Shown one piece after another: positions 4,865-5,742 of a stretch of DNA of 5,742 nt. The DNA is taken from NCBI GenBank assembly GCA_002691085.1, contig NZGX01000040.1, forward strand, positions 21,575-27,316, given 5' to 3'. Under the pieces are notes generated by a model. It did not search any database. It saw only the letters and a list, made by a program, of their open reading frames with translations, and was not told the origin of the DNA. Both the position numbers and the translations under genes were made by a program. The stretch comes from Rhodospirillaceae bacterium (GTDB taxonomy: Bacteria; Pseudomonadota; Alphaproteobacteria; Rhodospirillales; Rhodospirillaceae). Each line of letters starts with the position of its first letter. Position 1 is the stretch's first letter.

Positions 4865-5742
4865 ATGGAAAATCTAGATAGTTTGTTTAAAAAAATTGCA
4901 ATCAAGGTTGATGAAGCAAATGATTTAAGCACTCTAAATGCTGTTAGGGTTGAGTACATTGGAAAAAAAGGTAAGGTTACGAAGTTAATGAAAGAGCTTA
5001 CTAAGCTTACTCATGAAGAAAAAAAATCATATGGAAAAAGTATAAACAGTTTAAAAGTAAAGATTATAGATTCAATTGATTCTAAGAAACTTAAGCTAGA
5101 ACAAAATTTAATTTCAGAGAGAATAAAAAAAGAGAAACTTGATGTTTCACTTCCAGAGAGAAGTGATGGTCCTGGATATATTCATCCCATATCTCACACA
5201 ATAAATGAAGTAATAGAAATTTTTAAACCTATGGGTTTTTCAGTGGCTGAGGGGCCTGATATTGAGGATGATTTTCATAACTTTACCGCACTAAACTTTC
5301 CTCCTGACCATCCAGCAAGAGAAATGCATGATACATTTTTTTTACCTGAGTCCAACGAGGGGGAGAAGTTACTACTGAGAACACATACTTCGCCAGTTCA
5401 AATCAGAGTAATGAAGGATCAAAAACCACCCATAAGGGTTCTTGCCCCAGGAAGGACCTACAGGTGTGATTATGATATTACCCATACACCGATGTTTCAC
5501 CAAGTTGAAGGCCTAGTGATTGATAAAAAAGTAAATATGGGCCATTTAAAAGGTTGTTTAATAAGTTTTGTTGAATCATTTTTTGGAGTAAATAATTTAC
5601 CTGTTCGTTTTAGACCCTCGTATTTCCCTTTCACAGAACCATCAGCAGAAGTCGATATTGGTTGTCAGCGTAAGGACGGTGAATTCAAAATAGGAGATGG
5701 AGGTGAGTGGCTTGAAATTTTGGGGTGTGGTATGGTTCACCA
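4865..5742 (+). CDS. pheS: Phenylalanyl-tRNA synthetase alpha subunit, cut at right edge
   Basis: The frame from the ATG at 4865 stays open to the window end, giving 292 residues of a subunit that is usually about 340-360 long. The alpha chain is the catalytic half of the alpha2-beta2 enzyme that charges tRNA-Phe in the cytoplasm. Residues 1-90 form the charged N-terminal helical (coiled-coil) arm that contacts tRNA, including the conserved YIGKKGKVTKLMK (31-43). The class II core follows: HPISHTINEVIEIF (107-120), GFSVAEGPDIE (124-134), LNFPPDHPAREMHDTF (143-158), LLRTHTSPVQ (170-179), motif 2 with R200 in GRTYRCD, HTPMFHQVEG (207-216), RPSYFPFTEPSAEVD (250-264) and WLEILGCGMVH (282-292). 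Motif 3 would lie beyond the edge. AAGGA at 4848-4852 is twelve bases before the ATG, rather far; TGGAA at 4853-4857 is closer but weaker. pheT is expected next. A T8 run (5336-5343) lies within the gene. Confidence 0.98.
   Translation, partial: MENLDSLFKKIAIKVDEANDLSTLNAVRVEYIGKKGKVTKLMKELTKLTHEEKKSYGKSINSLKVKIIDSIDSKKLKLEQNLISERIKKEKLDVSLPERSDGPGYIHPISHTINEVIEIFKPMGFSVAEGPDIEDDFHNFTALNFPPDHPAREMHDTFFLPESNEGEKLLLRTHTSPVQIRVMKDQKPPIRVLAPGRTYRCDYDITHTPMFHQVEGLVIDKKVNMGHLKGCLISFVESFFGVNNLPVRFRPSYFPFTEPSAEVDIGCQRKDGEFKIGDGGEWLEILGCGMVH

Overview
The window is an AT-rich stretch (about one third G+C by eye) of a bacterial chromosome carrying a conserved translation gene cluster. Protein features point to an alphaproteobacterium with a small, AT-biased genome, probably a free-living marine lineage. 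The basis is the wording of IF3 (SKDGPR near the N-terminus, RFRGREM in the C-domain), the ThrRS core (MDLFHLQEEA, VFWHPRG, EEVKTPQL), and the glycosyltransferase and hydrolase types. The lineage is inferred from remembered family sequences, not from a search.

Layout. At the left edge, reading leftwards, is the first part of an alpha/beta-hydrolase resembling the ABHD10 type (187 to beyond 1). Only 28 bases away and divergent from it is a complete GT4-family glycosyltransferase (216-1418). The rest lies on the plus strand in the classical order thrS (1458-3419), infC (3518-4057), rpmI (4178-4381), rplT (4396-4752), pheS (4865 to beyond the right edge; pheT would be expected next). There is no tRNA, rRNA, mobile element, CRISPR array or convincing intrinsic terminator.

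How the genes work together. ThrRS and PheRS charge tRNAs, IF3 controls start-codon selection and subunit dissociation, and L35 and L20 are large-subunit proteins. The same order is known from E. coli, where these genes form a partly co-transcribed cluster with internal promoters and autoregulation. Here the gaps are short (14 to 120 bases). The rpmI-rplT pair has a plausible internal sigma70-type promoter in the infC-rpmI gap.

This is mostly a housekeeping region and I see no new biological system. Two points deserve attention. First, infC almost certainly starts at an AUA codon (3518) placed 8 bases after a strong Shine-Dalgarno sequence, and not at the ATG 12 bases downstream, which fits IF3 autoregulation through a poor start codon. 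Second, the ThrRS editing domain appears to lack the second histidine of its HxxxH motif because of a local one-residue insertion, although the other editing residues and all zinc ligands are present.
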